Below, one piece after another: positions 1 to 6,049 of a stretch of 7,202 bases of DNA. The position numbers and the translations under genes were made by a program. Numbering within the stretch: position 1 is the first letter of the stretch; every line of letters starts with the position of its first letter. The stretch covers positions 1-7,202 of the forward strand of contig JAJZXP010000359.1 in NCBI GenBank assembly GCA_021806345.1, in the 5' to 3' direction. Below the pieces are notes generated by a model. The model was given only the letters and a program-made list of their open reading frames with translations, did not search any database and had not been told where the DNA came from. The DNA comes from Thermoplasmata archaeon (GTDB lineage: Archaea > Thermoplasmatota > Thermoplasmata > Thermoplasmatales > Thermoplasmataceae).

Positions 1-14
1 TTATAGACGAAATA

Positions 15-44
15 ATGCCTTTTTCATAAGGCATGTACTTTTTT
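15..44 (+). terminator. Hairpin plus T-run before tRNA-Pro
   Basis: A 7-bp perfect stem (ATGCCTT at 15-21 with AAGGCAT at 28-34) encloses a 6-base loop and is followed by a short spacer and six T residues at 39-44. This has the form of an intrinsic terminator and ends exactly where the tRNA begins. It may end transcription of a gene lying left of the window. Archaeal termination depends mostly on U-runs, so the stem may be incidental or may lie in the tRNA 5' leader. A TTATA element at 1-5 could be a tRNA promoter, which would place this stem near the transcription start. Confidence 0.4.
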
Positions 45-117
45 GGGACCGTGGGGTAGCTTGGTATCCTACTAGCTTGGGGTGTTAGTGACTTGAGTTC
101 AAATCTCAACGGTCCCA
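45..117 (+). tRNA. tRNA-Pro (anticodon GGG)
   Basis: The sequence folds as a full cloverleaf. The acceptor stem is GGGACCG (45-51) with CGGTCCC (110-116), all seven pairs matched, and A117 is the discriminator base. The D arm spans 54-70 with the AGCTTGGTA loop. The anticodon stem is CTAGC (72-76) with GTTAG (84-88), and the seven-base loop TTGGGGT centres the anticodon GGG at 79-81, which decodes proline CCC/CCU. The T stem is TTGAG (93-97) with CTCAA (105-109) around the loop TTCAAAT. The variable loop is only four bases (89-92). No 3' CCA is encoded, as is usual in many archaea, so it must be added enzymatically. I see no intron. The gene borders a decayed mobile-element zone, a common situation for archaeal tRNA genes. 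Confidence 0.95.
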
Positions 118-138
118 TTACCAATATGGTTAAGGTTA

Positions 139-144
139 TTTTTT
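139..144 (+). terminator. T-run downstream of tRNA-Pro
   Basis: Six consecutive T residues lie about 20 bases past the tRNA 3' end. Poly-U stretches are the core of intrinsic termination by archaeal RNA polymerase, so this is the likely end of the tRNA transcript. The call rests on position and composition only. Confidence 0.4.
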
Positions 145-148
145 AGCA

Positions 149-367
149 TTAGATTTTGGAAGGTTGATATATGTACTCACCGATCACGTTTTTGAGTAAG
201 TGATCCGTCTGATGTGCTTGTCCTTTTTCCGTATTATTCCAGTAAAGTTCTTCCACAATTGGGTTAAGAGACCCAAAGTCTATCATAGGATCAATCTGTG
301 CCAGTTTGTCCATTTCCATCAATGATAAATATGTTTCCCGGAGACTGTAATCTACTATGTTGTTCAT
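149..367 (-). pseudogene. IS5-like transposase, N-terminal fragment
   Basis: A minus-strand 72-codon frame starts at ATG (367 downward). It carries a block resembling the N-terminal region of IS5/IS4-superfamily transposases: a 'DKLAQID...IDFGSLNPIVEELYW' stretch at about residues 20-43, followed by NNTEKG. In intact relatives this is typically the 'lYhNDTEKGGRP..DP' motif. Here the segment after TEKG is degraded (QAHQTDHLL where GGRP..DP..L is expected), and the frame ends about 20 codons later. The DDE catalytic domain is entirely absent; the tRNA lies immediately downstream. It is therefore a non-functional N-terminal remnant of an insertion sequence. The family assignment comes from motif recall and was not searched. 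I see no terminal inverted repeats around it. Confidence 0.55.
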
Positions 368-549
368 TGATTATACATGCTAATACCATGAATAAAGCTT
401 TCCATATGCAAAGTGACTGAATTACTGATGAAAAGCCAATTGCTCATTATGTTTAGTTGAAAACGTGAAAAGAAGTCGGATCAATTGGGATTAAGATTTT
501 CACGGGAAGTTTATAGTAAAAATCCAGAATGTTTCTATTTCCCGCATAA
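368..549. other. Intergenic stretch, no gene seen
   Basis: AT-rich sequence between two decayed coding segments. No reading frame here looks coding. A TATA-like element (AAGTTTATAG, around 507-516) is present, but no intact gene follows at a suitable distance. Confidence 0.4.
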
Positions 550-813
550 ACCACGAAAGATCAAGAAAAGATTGAGAAATTTCAGTGTGCATACGAGAAT
601 CCCAGGAAGATTATTGACAGGCAGAACAGAAGGCTAAAAGAACTTGAGAAACAGCTTGATGAATTCAGGAAGAGGTATCTATTCTACAGTGTGTGCGAAA
701 AATGGGAAGACATAGGGATAGCTGGGACAAGCATGATCCCCAGGGAAATCCATATATACAAAGAATCGGGGAGAAGAAAATTAAAAAATCATCAGTTCTT
801 AGCGCTATCATGA
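550..813 (+). pseudogene. Start-less coding relic with coiled-coil
   Basis: The frame is open for 87 codons between stops at 547 and 811, but has no ATG and no plausible start until far inside. The residues look like real protein. A highly charged helical stretch (RKIIDRQNRRLKELEKQLD, about codons 19-37) fits a coiled coil. It is followed by YLFYSVCEKWEDIGIAG and SMIPREIHIY. Arginine codons are mostly AGA/AGG, as in the intact genes. GC content is higher than in the flanking intergenic DNA, consistent with former coding. It is best read as a decayed internal piece of a gene whose 5' end is lost. I do not recognise the family; a mobile-element protein is possible given the neighbouring transposase fragment. 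Confidence 0.3.
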
Positions 814-850
814 GATCAAGGATCAACACAAGTTATAGTTCAAACAGTTC

Positions 851-1075
851 CTATGCATTCAGATCGCCGGAGACACCAAAAATGGGACTCATGTTCCCCT
901 TGTTCATCATGTCTATTGTGACGATGCCGCATTCTGTGCCATTGTATATGATTGTGTCAGGCTCGCCCTTCCTTGAATAATGCATCTCAGAGAGGTATAT
1001 CTCAATTTCATTAAAAAGATCCTTTCTGGAACTGTACAGGGATGTTAATCCACCGAAGGAAACGCAGTTTATATA
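851..1075 (-). pseudogene. Minus-strand coding relic, start lost
   Basis: The minus-strand frame is open for 74 codons, from an in-frame stop just above 1075 down to TAG at 851-853. It has no start near its beginning. The residues look protein-like, for example SFGGLTSLYSSRKDLFNEIE near the start, then YSRKGEPDTIIYNGTECG and NKGNMSPIFGVSGDLNA before the stop, with alternating beta-type hydrophobics. The overlapping plus-strand frames are less convincing. It is convergent with the relic at 550-813. The family is not recognised, so I call it only a probable broken gene fragment. Confidence 0.25.
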
Positions 1076-1132
1076 CTACAGGAACGCAGTAAACACCTTC
1101 ATGTATCTGAATGTAACCAGCTTAAATATATT

Positions 1133-1140
1133 GGTTAACC
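1133..1140. promoter_or_regulatory. GGTTAACC palindrome upstream of regulator
   Basis: This perfect 8-bp palindrome sits about 105 bases before the regulator gene's start, in AT-rich non-coding DNA. It could be a binding site for the winged-helix protein encoded downstream, but 8-bp palindromes arise often by chance. Confidence 0.15.
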
Positions 1141-1210
1141 GAAATATCGAATTCGTTCATATCTGCTTATATAAGGAATCATTTAGCATCTAAGAATCCC
1201 TTCAAAAGCC

Positions 1211-1235
1211 TTTTATAAGGAAAGTTTATATATAA
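1211..1235 (+). promoter_or_regulatory. TATA elements for regulator gene
   Basis: Two archaeal TATA-like elements lie here: TTTTATAA at 1211-1218 and TTTATATATAA at 1225-1235. Archaeal transcription starts about 25-27 bases after the TATA centre. The first box would therefore start the mRNA at about 1241, almost on the GTG codon at 1244, giving a leaderless message. The second would start at about 1255, matching an in-frame TTG at 1256. The boxes thus support either start. Confidence 0.5.
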
Positions 1236-1243
1236 TATTTAGG

Positions 1244-2212
1244 GTGCATGGCACGTTGACACTTGATGAGATATCAAAAGATATTATACGCAAATTTCAG
1301 TGGCCGATCGGTGGAAGTCCGCGATATACGAACAAACCATCCATTTACAAAATGGCAAAAGAGTTGCACGTACATCCAAAAATTATTAAAAATAGGTTAA
1401 ACAATCTCTTCGAATCCGGAATAATTCGAGGAGTAAAGTTTTATGCTGACAGCAGGTTTATGCCTTGGAATCGATACTTTCTTTTAACTCGGGGAGGAAA
1501 TGAATTTGCTAAGGAAGTTTTCAGACATTTTTTAGAATTTTCGTTTATAGAAAGGATTATCTTTGGTACAATTAAGTTGCCAAATCTTGCAAACCACGAA
1601 AATGATCTAACAGTAGAAAAAGAGTTTTCCAGCATGTCTCTAATAGCACGAGATGATTTGGAGATGAAAAAGCGATTAATAGATGTTGAGGAAATACTGG
1701 GTCATAAAATGAATCCGGTGGAAATTATAAAAGAATTCCCGCAGCAAAAAGAAAAGTTGGTATCATACAGTGAGAATTCCATTTTAAACGTTGTTCTGTA
1801 TCAGAACCCGATGACAATGAGCATAGCTAAGATTGCACAGATACTTGGAATCCCCGCCCGCACAATTCGCAGAAAGATTGAAAATATGCTTGAAAAAGGA
1901 GTAATCTTTGAGGAGGTTTCGCTCGATACAAGCCTGGCCAATGGCGTTATTTTACCTAGCATCATAATGACAGGAAATTGCCAAAAATGGCTTCCAGTTA
2001 TAAGCGATATTAAATTACTTCACGAGAGATTGCTTTTGTATAAAAACTGGTCAAGATTTTCCTTTTTTATTTTTTACGCCGAAAACTTTTACACTGTTGA
2101 TCAACTGATAGCAACTGCAAAAGAGATTGATCCCACAAGCATGTTAACATACAGGAATGGATCGTATAACAATCCCTATGTAAAATATCCAGAAAGTGGA
2201 ATTGCAAAATAA
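1244..2212 (+). CDS. Tandem winged-helix transcriptional regulator
   Basis: This 322-residue protein is probably a DNA-binding regulator. Two separate winged-helix modules are visible: residues 33-66 (SIYKMAKELHVHPKIIKNRL, then a wing ending GIIRGVKFYAD) and residues 180-228 (IAKIAQILGIPARTIRRKIE, then KGVIFEEVSL). Both show the Lrp/AsnC-style pattern 'hydrophobic-x-xhAxxhxhxxxxIxxRhxxLxxxGhI'. Each is followed by an alpha/beta stretch (about 77-135 and 236-300) that could be a ligand or dimer domain, although no clear RAM motif is seen. The architecture is thus an internal duplication carrying two reading heads in one chain. No membrane segment or signal peptide is present. The GTG at 1244 is chosen because a TATA box at 1211-1218 predicts a start there; the alternative is TTG at 1256, which has an AGGGTG motif about 9 bases upstream. 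The gene stands alone, 214 bases before the surface-protein cluster on the same strand, so it may control that cluster or itself. The HTH calls are firm; family and target are inferred. Confidence 0.8.
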   Translation: MHGTLTLDEISKDIIRKFQWPIGGSPRYTNKPSIYKMAKELHVHPKIIKNRLNNLFESGIIRGVKFYADSRFMPWNRYFLLTRGGNEFAKEVFRHFLEFSFIERIIFGTIKLPNLANHENDLTVEKEFSSMSLIARDDLEMKKRLIDVEEILGHKMNPVEIIKEFPQQKEKLVSYSENSILNVVLYQNPMTMSIAKIAQILGIPARTIRRKIENMLEKGVIFEEVSLDTSLANGVILPSIIMTGNCQKWLPVISDIKLLHERLLLYKNWSRFSFFIFYAENFYTVDQLIATAKEIDPTSMLTYRNGSYNNPYVKYPESGIAK

Positions 2213-2302
2213 GTTTAATATGTTCAAAGATCAAGTTATTAGTTGATCAAAGCGATAAGTGTTATTAGAATAGATAAGTCTCGCAAACATAGGCGACGGT
2301 CT

Positions 2303-2318
2303 CATAATAGATATTATG
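2303..2318. promoter_or_regulatory. Near-palindrome, candidate operator
   Basis: CATAATA (2303-2309) and TATTATG (2312-2318) form a perfect 7-bp inverted repeat with a 2-base centre. It lies between the regulator gene and the surface-protein cluster, about 110 bases before the proposed start at 2427. The half-site CATAATA recurs at 2397-2403, beside the proposed TATA element. It could be an operator for the winged-helix protein, but AT-rich palindromes are common and no binding evidence exists. Confidence 0.25.
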
Positions 2319-2396
2319 TAATGATAAATGAGAGGATCAGCATGGACTTTCTTCCGATAATTTTTGTCACAATCCGGCACTTTTTGTGTCGTAACA

Positions 2397-2410
2397 CATA
2401 ATATCTATAC
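2397..2410 (+). promoter_or_regulatory. TATA-like element for surface-protein cluster
   Basis: An AT-rich segment (CATAATATCTATAC) is centred about 24-26 bases before the GTG at 2427. That is the distance expected for a leaderless archaeal transcript starting on this codon. No Shine-Dalgarno motif precedes 2427, which agrees with leaderless initiation. Confidence 0.35.
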
Positions 2411-2426
2411 ACGATATCTCCATCCC

Positions 2427-4709
2427 GTGAAAAATAGAAACAATCACATAAAAATGCTTGGAGTTGAATGCGTATTTTTTATTGTTGTTATTGCACTTGT
2501 GGGCGCGTCATTCACTTTTACAGGTAATCACCCCGGTCAGGGTTCAGCCTCAGACAGAAGTTACTTACATCCCCCGAAGGCGTCAGGAGATTATGTCCTT
2601 ACCATAAATGAAGTGGGACTCCCTGTCAACCACTCTTGGAATGTCAGTCTAGGTGGAACGACTGGTACAAACGAATTCATCTCTCCTCAGAAAGAGAGTT
2701 CAGTTTCATCCCTAATCCAGTTCAGGTTGGCCAATGGCAATTATTCTTTCACCCCTGCCAGTACAGGGTATGCGGATAACGTAACAATGACTTCACCAAA
2801 TCAAAGACCTGATACTGCAACTATTAGCGGAGAGAATTTAAACTACACTGTCCACTTTAACAAAACCTACAATATAACTTTTAATGAAAAAGGTCTTCCT
2901 TTGGGAAAGGAATGGATGCTAATGTTATTTGACTTCAGCTATAATGATGTGTCCTCATCTAATCTCTCTTCAAGTACTAGAGTCGTATTTGGACTTGTCA
3001 ATGGTAGTTGGCTTGTATCAGCTGTTCCCGTTCCCGCAGGTGATTACTATGCATACATAAACAACTCCGATTCATCAAGTGAAATCTTGAAAATTAATGG
3101 AGCATCTGAGACTATAAACATACAATTTTATAAGAGTTACTATATCAATTTCACCGAATCTGGCTTGCCTGCAGGCAGTTTCTGGAGCATAAACATTGCA
3201 AATACCTCAATGAAGAACAACCATCTTTTTAATACAATTTATGCAACAACACCTAACTGTTCTGTACCAGAATTTAACGGTACGTGGTATTACAGCTTTG
3301 GCACGTCGGTGGAGGGATATTATGCTCATCCCCTTAATGGTTCTGTACGGGTATTAGGGAAAAATGTTTCATCAATCAAGGTAAAATTTTCTTCATCCCT
3401 ACCAAATGGATATTATTATTTGAATTTCACTGAAGGAGGTCTCCCATCTGGAACGTCATGGTATGTAACCGTTAAGGGGACTACGGAGTCATCTACTTCG
3501 AGCACAATAACGTTCGTCGTTCAAAACAACGAGACATACTCATTCGTCGTAGGTAACGTAAATGGATACACATCATCTCCCTCATCAGGAACTTTTATTG
3601 TAGTTAATACCAGCATATCGCAGACGATTACATTTACCTTGGTGACGACGCCTCCACCTGTGTGGGCATTCATTGGAGCTTATGCAATTTATAACATCAT
3701 CCTAGACCATAAAGGCAATATTTCCAGAACGGTTCTTAAAGCAGAGGTGGTTAATGTCATTTTGAGTAATGATACTGTTGCATTGAGAATGGTATTAACA
3801 AATAAGACTTATGGCATACCAAACAGTAGTATAGAATATATTAATTGGAATAGTTTTTCCTTCTGGCTTGGAAAGGGTTTGATATCGCAAATGAACAATG
3901 GTACCTCCTCATTGAATGTCAGTACATCTGTAAAAGTCAACACCCCGGATGGGGTATTTCTCGCGGACAGATTAAATTTCTCATATAATGGACAATCTGT
4001 AGCTTTTTATTTCGATATGTATTCAGGTATAATGCTAGTTGAACATATGACAAATTCAACTACTAGTTTTGCAGTAGACATTACATCCACAAATATTCCC
4101 GAAGGGAATTCCGTTCCATCTCATTATAATATAACATTCTCAGAAATAGGTCTTCCTTCTGGCACATTATGGTACGTCAATCTAACAAATGGTCAAAAGT
4201 TTTCGTCAACATCCAGCACCTTCTCATTCCAGGAGACAAATGGAACGTATTCATACTCAATTGCATCATCCAACAAGATGTATTCACCTGCCACATATTC
4301 AGGCTCCCTCACCGTTAACAAAGGATCGGCATCAGAATCCATATCCTTCTCCAAAGTCTTGTATACAGTGACATTCTCAGAAATAGGTCTTCCTTCTGGC
4401 ACATTATGGTACGTCAATCTAACAAATGGTCAAAAGTTTTCGTCAACATCCAGCACCTTCTCATTCCAGGAGACAAATGGAACGTATTCATACACTTCTA
4501 GTAACATATCTGGGTATTCCGTTAAGATAATATCAGGTCTAATTTCTGTCAATGGTAGTGGTGTATCAAAAACTATCACATTCCTTCCCATAAATAAATC
4601 GGCTCAAGGAGTTGGAATATCCAATACTGAGTTGTATGGCATAGTTGGAGGATTGGTACTAGTTATCGCGATCGGGTCCGCATATGCATTCATAAGAAAA
4701 AGAAAGTGA
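2427..4709 (+). CDS. Large anchored surface protein with beta repeats
   Basis: This is a predicted secreted, membrane-anchored protein of 760 residues. The N-terminus is a classic signal sequence: basic MKNRNNHIK, then a hydrophobic core at about 11-32. The C-terminus is a membrane anchor (about 738-755) ending in the basic tail RKRK. The exterior holds six copies of an approximately 80-90 residue beta module with the core 'F-x-E-x-GLP-x-G-x-x-W-x-V', a middle NGTYSY-like strand and a closing 'GxxxVxGxxxxIxF'. Modules begin near residues 54, 148, 238, 329, 567 and 646. Residues 412-566 form a different domain (starting VWAFIGAYAIYN) that I do not recognise. Many N-x-S/T sequons suggest glycosylation. 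Such modules occur in Thermoplasmata thermopsin-type and other surface proteins, but no thermopsin peptidase domain is evident. The frame is open back to TTG 2364; GTG 2427 is preferred because it gives a proper signal peptide and fits the TATA spacing, with ATG 2454 as the other option. It is the first gene of a three-gene cluster. Likely roles are adhesion or cell-envelope structure. Confidence 0.8.
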   Translation: MKNRNNHIKMLGVECVFFIVVIALVGASFTFTGNHPGQGSASDRSYLHPPKASGDYVLTINEVGLPVNHSWNVSLGGTTGTNEFISPQKESSVSSLIQFRLANGNYSFTPASTGYADNVTMTSPNQRPDTATISGENLNYTVHFNKTYNITFNEKGLPLGKEWMLMLFDFSYNDVSSSNLSSSTRVVFGLVNGSWLVSAVPVPAGDYYAYINNSDSSSEILKINGASETINIQFYKSYYINFTESGLPAGSFWSINIANTSMKNNHLFNTIYATTPNCSVPEFNGTWYYSFGTSVEGYYAHPLNGSVRVLGKNVSSIKVKFSSSLPNGYYYLNFTEGGLPSGTSWYVTVKGTTESSTSSTITFVVQNNETYSFVVGNVNGYTSSPSSGTFIVVNTSISQTITFTLVTTPPPVWAFIGAYAIYNIILDHKGNISRTVLKAEVVNVILSNDTVALRMVLTNKTYGIPNSSIEYINWNSFSFWLGKGLISQMNNGTSSLNVSTSVKVNTPDGVFLADRLNFSYNGQSVAFYFDMYSGIMLVEHMTNSTTSFAVDITSTNIPEGNSVPSHYNITFSEIGLPSGTLWYVNLTNGQKFSSTSSTFSFQETNGTYSYSIASSNKMYSPATYSGSLTVNKGSASESISFSKVLYTVTFSEIGLPSGTLWYVNLTNGQKFSSTSSTFSFQETNGTYSYTSSNISGYSVKIISGLISVNGSGVSKTITFLPINKSAQGVGISNTELYGIVGGLVLVIAIGSAYAFIRKRK
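4134..4256 (+). repeat. 123-bp perfect direct repeat, copy 1
   Basis: This segment is identical base for base to 4371-4493. It codes 41 residues (TFSEIGLPSG through NGTYSY) of the fifth beta module of the surface protein. The copies are 237 bases apart, exactly 79 codons, so the frame is kept. There are no synonymous differences, which implies recent duplication or gene conversion. The flanking halves of the two modules are clearly diverged. Confidence 0.95.
4371..4493 (+). repeat. 123-bp perfect direct repeat, copy 2
   Basis: This is the second copy, encoding the first half of the sixth beta module. Identity stops sharply on both sides: the base before (4370 G against 4133 A) and the base after (4494 A against 4257 T) already differ. 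The second half of each module (residues after TYSY) differs strongly between copies, so only the front half was homogenised. Confidence 0.95.
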
Positions 4710-4715
4710 TTTACG

Positions 4716-5402
4716 TTGCTTAGACAAATTTTAATGACAAGTTTTCTCGACATCACATTTTACCTATCGGCATTAAACGGAATCTCTGCTTGCGTTGTTG
4801 ATCAAGTACTCGTAATAAAAAGTTCCCAAAGTAATCTCAACTCAAATTCCAAATCAAGTTTCCTATTTTCTAATACTGTTGATATTTATATACTAAATAT
4901 GAACAGAATGTCGACATATACCTTCTTATTCAACGGCATGACCAATCATTTTGTTAGTTCAACCATTAAGGGAACAAGGTCAGTGTTAAATATTCCGGGA
5001 TATGAGGTAAACTGTCTGTACACAACCAATCCTAGAGAAAATGGTGTATCTATTATCTCCCAAAGAGAACATCTGAACATCCCATCCATAAATGCAATGA
5101 TAGTTAATTTCTGTATCTCATATGCTGACGTTAATAGCAACATTTATCATTGCACCGCATCCAGGGGAAACTTTCTAAGTGTTAATATAAAGAAAGGCAA
5201 GGTGGTTCATTTTATAAAAACAGGCTCTGATCCATTGGAAGAAACATATGGGTTAATAAGCGATATGGACCATAAAACTGGTAACAGAATAGGAAACACT
5301 GATACAATCAATAATCATGGCAGTCGCATTGTCAATACTGAGGAGCAGGGAATAATATTTAAGCAAATGGGAACGATTATCAATTCAGATAATGAGGTGT
5401 GA
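4716..5402 (+). CDS. Unrecognised protein in surface-gene cluster
   Basis: I do not recognise this 228-codon frame. Three points support it as real: its length is unlikely by chance in such AT-rich DNA, its codons (AGA/AGG, ATA) match the neighbours, and it is packed tightly between two genes. It begins 6 bases after the preceding stop, and its own stop (5400-5402) lies just 5 bases before the next ATG. The TTG start at 4716 has GTGAT-like bases just upstream; ATG 4734 is an alternative. The product is polar and rich in Asn, Ser and Ile, with only a weakly hydrophobic N-terminal stretch (about residues 10-32), no clear signal peptide and no clear membrane anchor. Several cysteines (for example in SACVVD, VNCLY, NFCIS, YHCTA) set it apart from the almost cysteine-free large surface protein upstream. 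A TATA-like TTTATATAC at 4885-4893 inside the frame precedes in-frame ATGs at 4899 and 4908, so a shorter product is possible. The function is unknown, and a chance open frame cannot be fully excluded. Confidence 0.45.
   Translation: MLRQILMTSFLDITFYLSALNGISACVVDQVLVIKSSQSNLNSNSKSSFLFSNTVDIYILNMNRMSTYTFLFNGMTNHFVSSTIKGTRSVLNIPGYEVNCLYTTNPRENGVSIISQREHLNIPSINAMIVNFCISYADVNSNIYHCTASRGNFLSVNIKKGKVVHFIKTGSDPLEETYGLISDMDHKTGNRIGNTDTINNHGSRIVNTEEQGIIFKQMGTIINSDNEV
5394..5399 (+). promoter_or_regulatory. Shine-Dalgarno motif for 5408 start
   Basis: GAGGTG matches the archaeal anti-Shine-Dalgarno pairing pattern and lies eight bases before ATG 5408. It overlaps the last codons of the preceding frame, implying translation from a shared mRNA. 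It favours ATG 5408 over the in-frame GTG at 5399. Confidence 0.6.
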
Positions 5403-5407
5403 TATTT

Positions 5408-5989
5408 ATGGTTTTACGACAACATTCAGTTGCCAAAGGATTTGGGTTCATCATTGCCTTTATCATTTTTATTATAATAATTGGGATGATATTTGTAACC
5501 TTTCTCCCTTTGTTTGAAAGGGAATCGTCAGGAACAACATTCGGTTTTCCATCTTCGTCCGATATTTCAAGCGCCTCGGGGGTTAATGTCACATTTAAGG
5601 AACAGGGACAGCCAACACCAACCAATGGAAGTAATATCGCTTATAACTTCGGCATTGTTTCCGGGGAACACGTTTACTACAACAGCACATCGCATGGTTA
5701 TTTTGAGCTTTTTGAGTTCAAAGCATCCAGTAATGTTAACAGTAGCAGTTTTTATTCGCATTATTATGCGTTTTATCACTGTATCTGGAGAGGCAACTTA
5801 TCCAAAGATAGCATGTCTACCAATCTATCCTTGCTTGGGTTTACCTATTTTTATTTTCAGTGGGAAACATCCATTCCCGTTGAGATATCCATTGGTTTTA
5901 ATGGAGATTATAACTTTCTTCTCGCACATTTCGGTAATGCAACCATAAACATTAATAATGTGGCAGAGGCAGTCATAATGAATATGTAA
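5408..5989 (+). CDS. Small exported protein, pilin-like N-terminus
   Basis: This 193-residue protein is predicted to be exported. The N-terminus (MVLRQHSVAKG, then FGFIIAFIIFIIIIGMIFV) is a short basic leader ending K10-G11, followed by an unbroken hydrophobic helix at about 12-35. This resembles class III signal peptides of archaeal type IV pilins and archaellins, which prepilin peptidase cuts after a glycine preceded by a basic residue. A plain N-terminal membrane anchor is the alternative. The rest is polar and beta-like, with several N-x-S/T sequons, an aromatic-rich middle (YSHYYAFYHC) and a hydrophobic 'LLGFTYFYFQW' strand. A short segment near residue 60 (VNVTFKEQGQP) faintly recalls the 'VTFxExGLP' core of the large surface protein. 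A strong ribosome site (5394-5399) and near-overlap with the upstream frame indicate co-translation. An in-frame GTG at 5399 would add three residues. No known family is recognised. Confidence 0.7.
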   Translation: MVLRQHSVAKGFGFIIAFIIFIIIIGMIFVTFLPLFERESSGTTFGFPSSSDISSASGVNVTFKEQGQPTPTNGSNIAYNFGIVSGEHVYYNSTSHGYFELFEFKASSNVNSSSFYSHYYAFYHCIWRGNLSKDSMSTNLSLLGFTYFYFQWETSIPVEISIGFNGDYNFLLAHFGNATININNVAEAVIMNM

Positions 5990-6023
5990 ACATGGGATAT
6001 TTGATTAAAGTCTTAAGCAGATG

Positions 6024-6049
6024 CTGTGACTGAATTCAATCAGTCATAG
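6024..6049 (+). terminator. Hairpin just after surface cluster
   Basis: CTGTGACTGA (6024-6033) pairs with TCAGTCATAG (6040-6049) over ten base pairs including one G-U, around a 6-base loop ATTCAA. It lies about 35 bases past the stop at 5989. No T-run follows, so it is not a standard intrinsic terminator. It may stabilise or end the cluster mRNA, or be a protein-binding palindrome. Confidence 0.4.

Noticed and set aside
93..117. tRNA 3' end as an integration attachment site
   Set aside because: No second copy of this sequence was found elsewhere in the window, so an att pair cannot be supported here.
417..470. Possible C/D box guide RNA (CTGATGA-like box at 425-431)
   Set aside because: The first base does not fit RTGATGA, and no CTGA D box follows at a suitable distance; the nearby CTGA lies on the wrong side.
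693..980. Plus-strand 95-codon frame with ATG
   Set aside because: It overlaps the more protein-like frames of both flanking relics (550-813 and 851-1075). It lacks a promoter or ribosome site, and its second half is the antisense shadow of the minus-strand relic.
1441..1635. Minus-strand 64-codon frame within the regulator gene
   Set aside because: It is antisense to a well-supported coding region with recognisable winged-helix motifs.
4189..4417. Plus- and minus-strand frames inside the large surface gene
   Set aside because: They are out-of-frame shadows created by the repeated coding segment, with no independent start signals.
4946..5143. Minus-strand 65-codon frame opposite the unrecognised middle gene
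   Set aside because: It is much shorter than the plus-strand frame, which is also placed in tight co-directional spacing with its neighbours.
5380..5948. Overlapping frames on both strands across the small exported-protein gene
   Set aside because: The 5408 frame has a strong ribosome site and a clear signal/anchor sequence; the others are shadows without such support.
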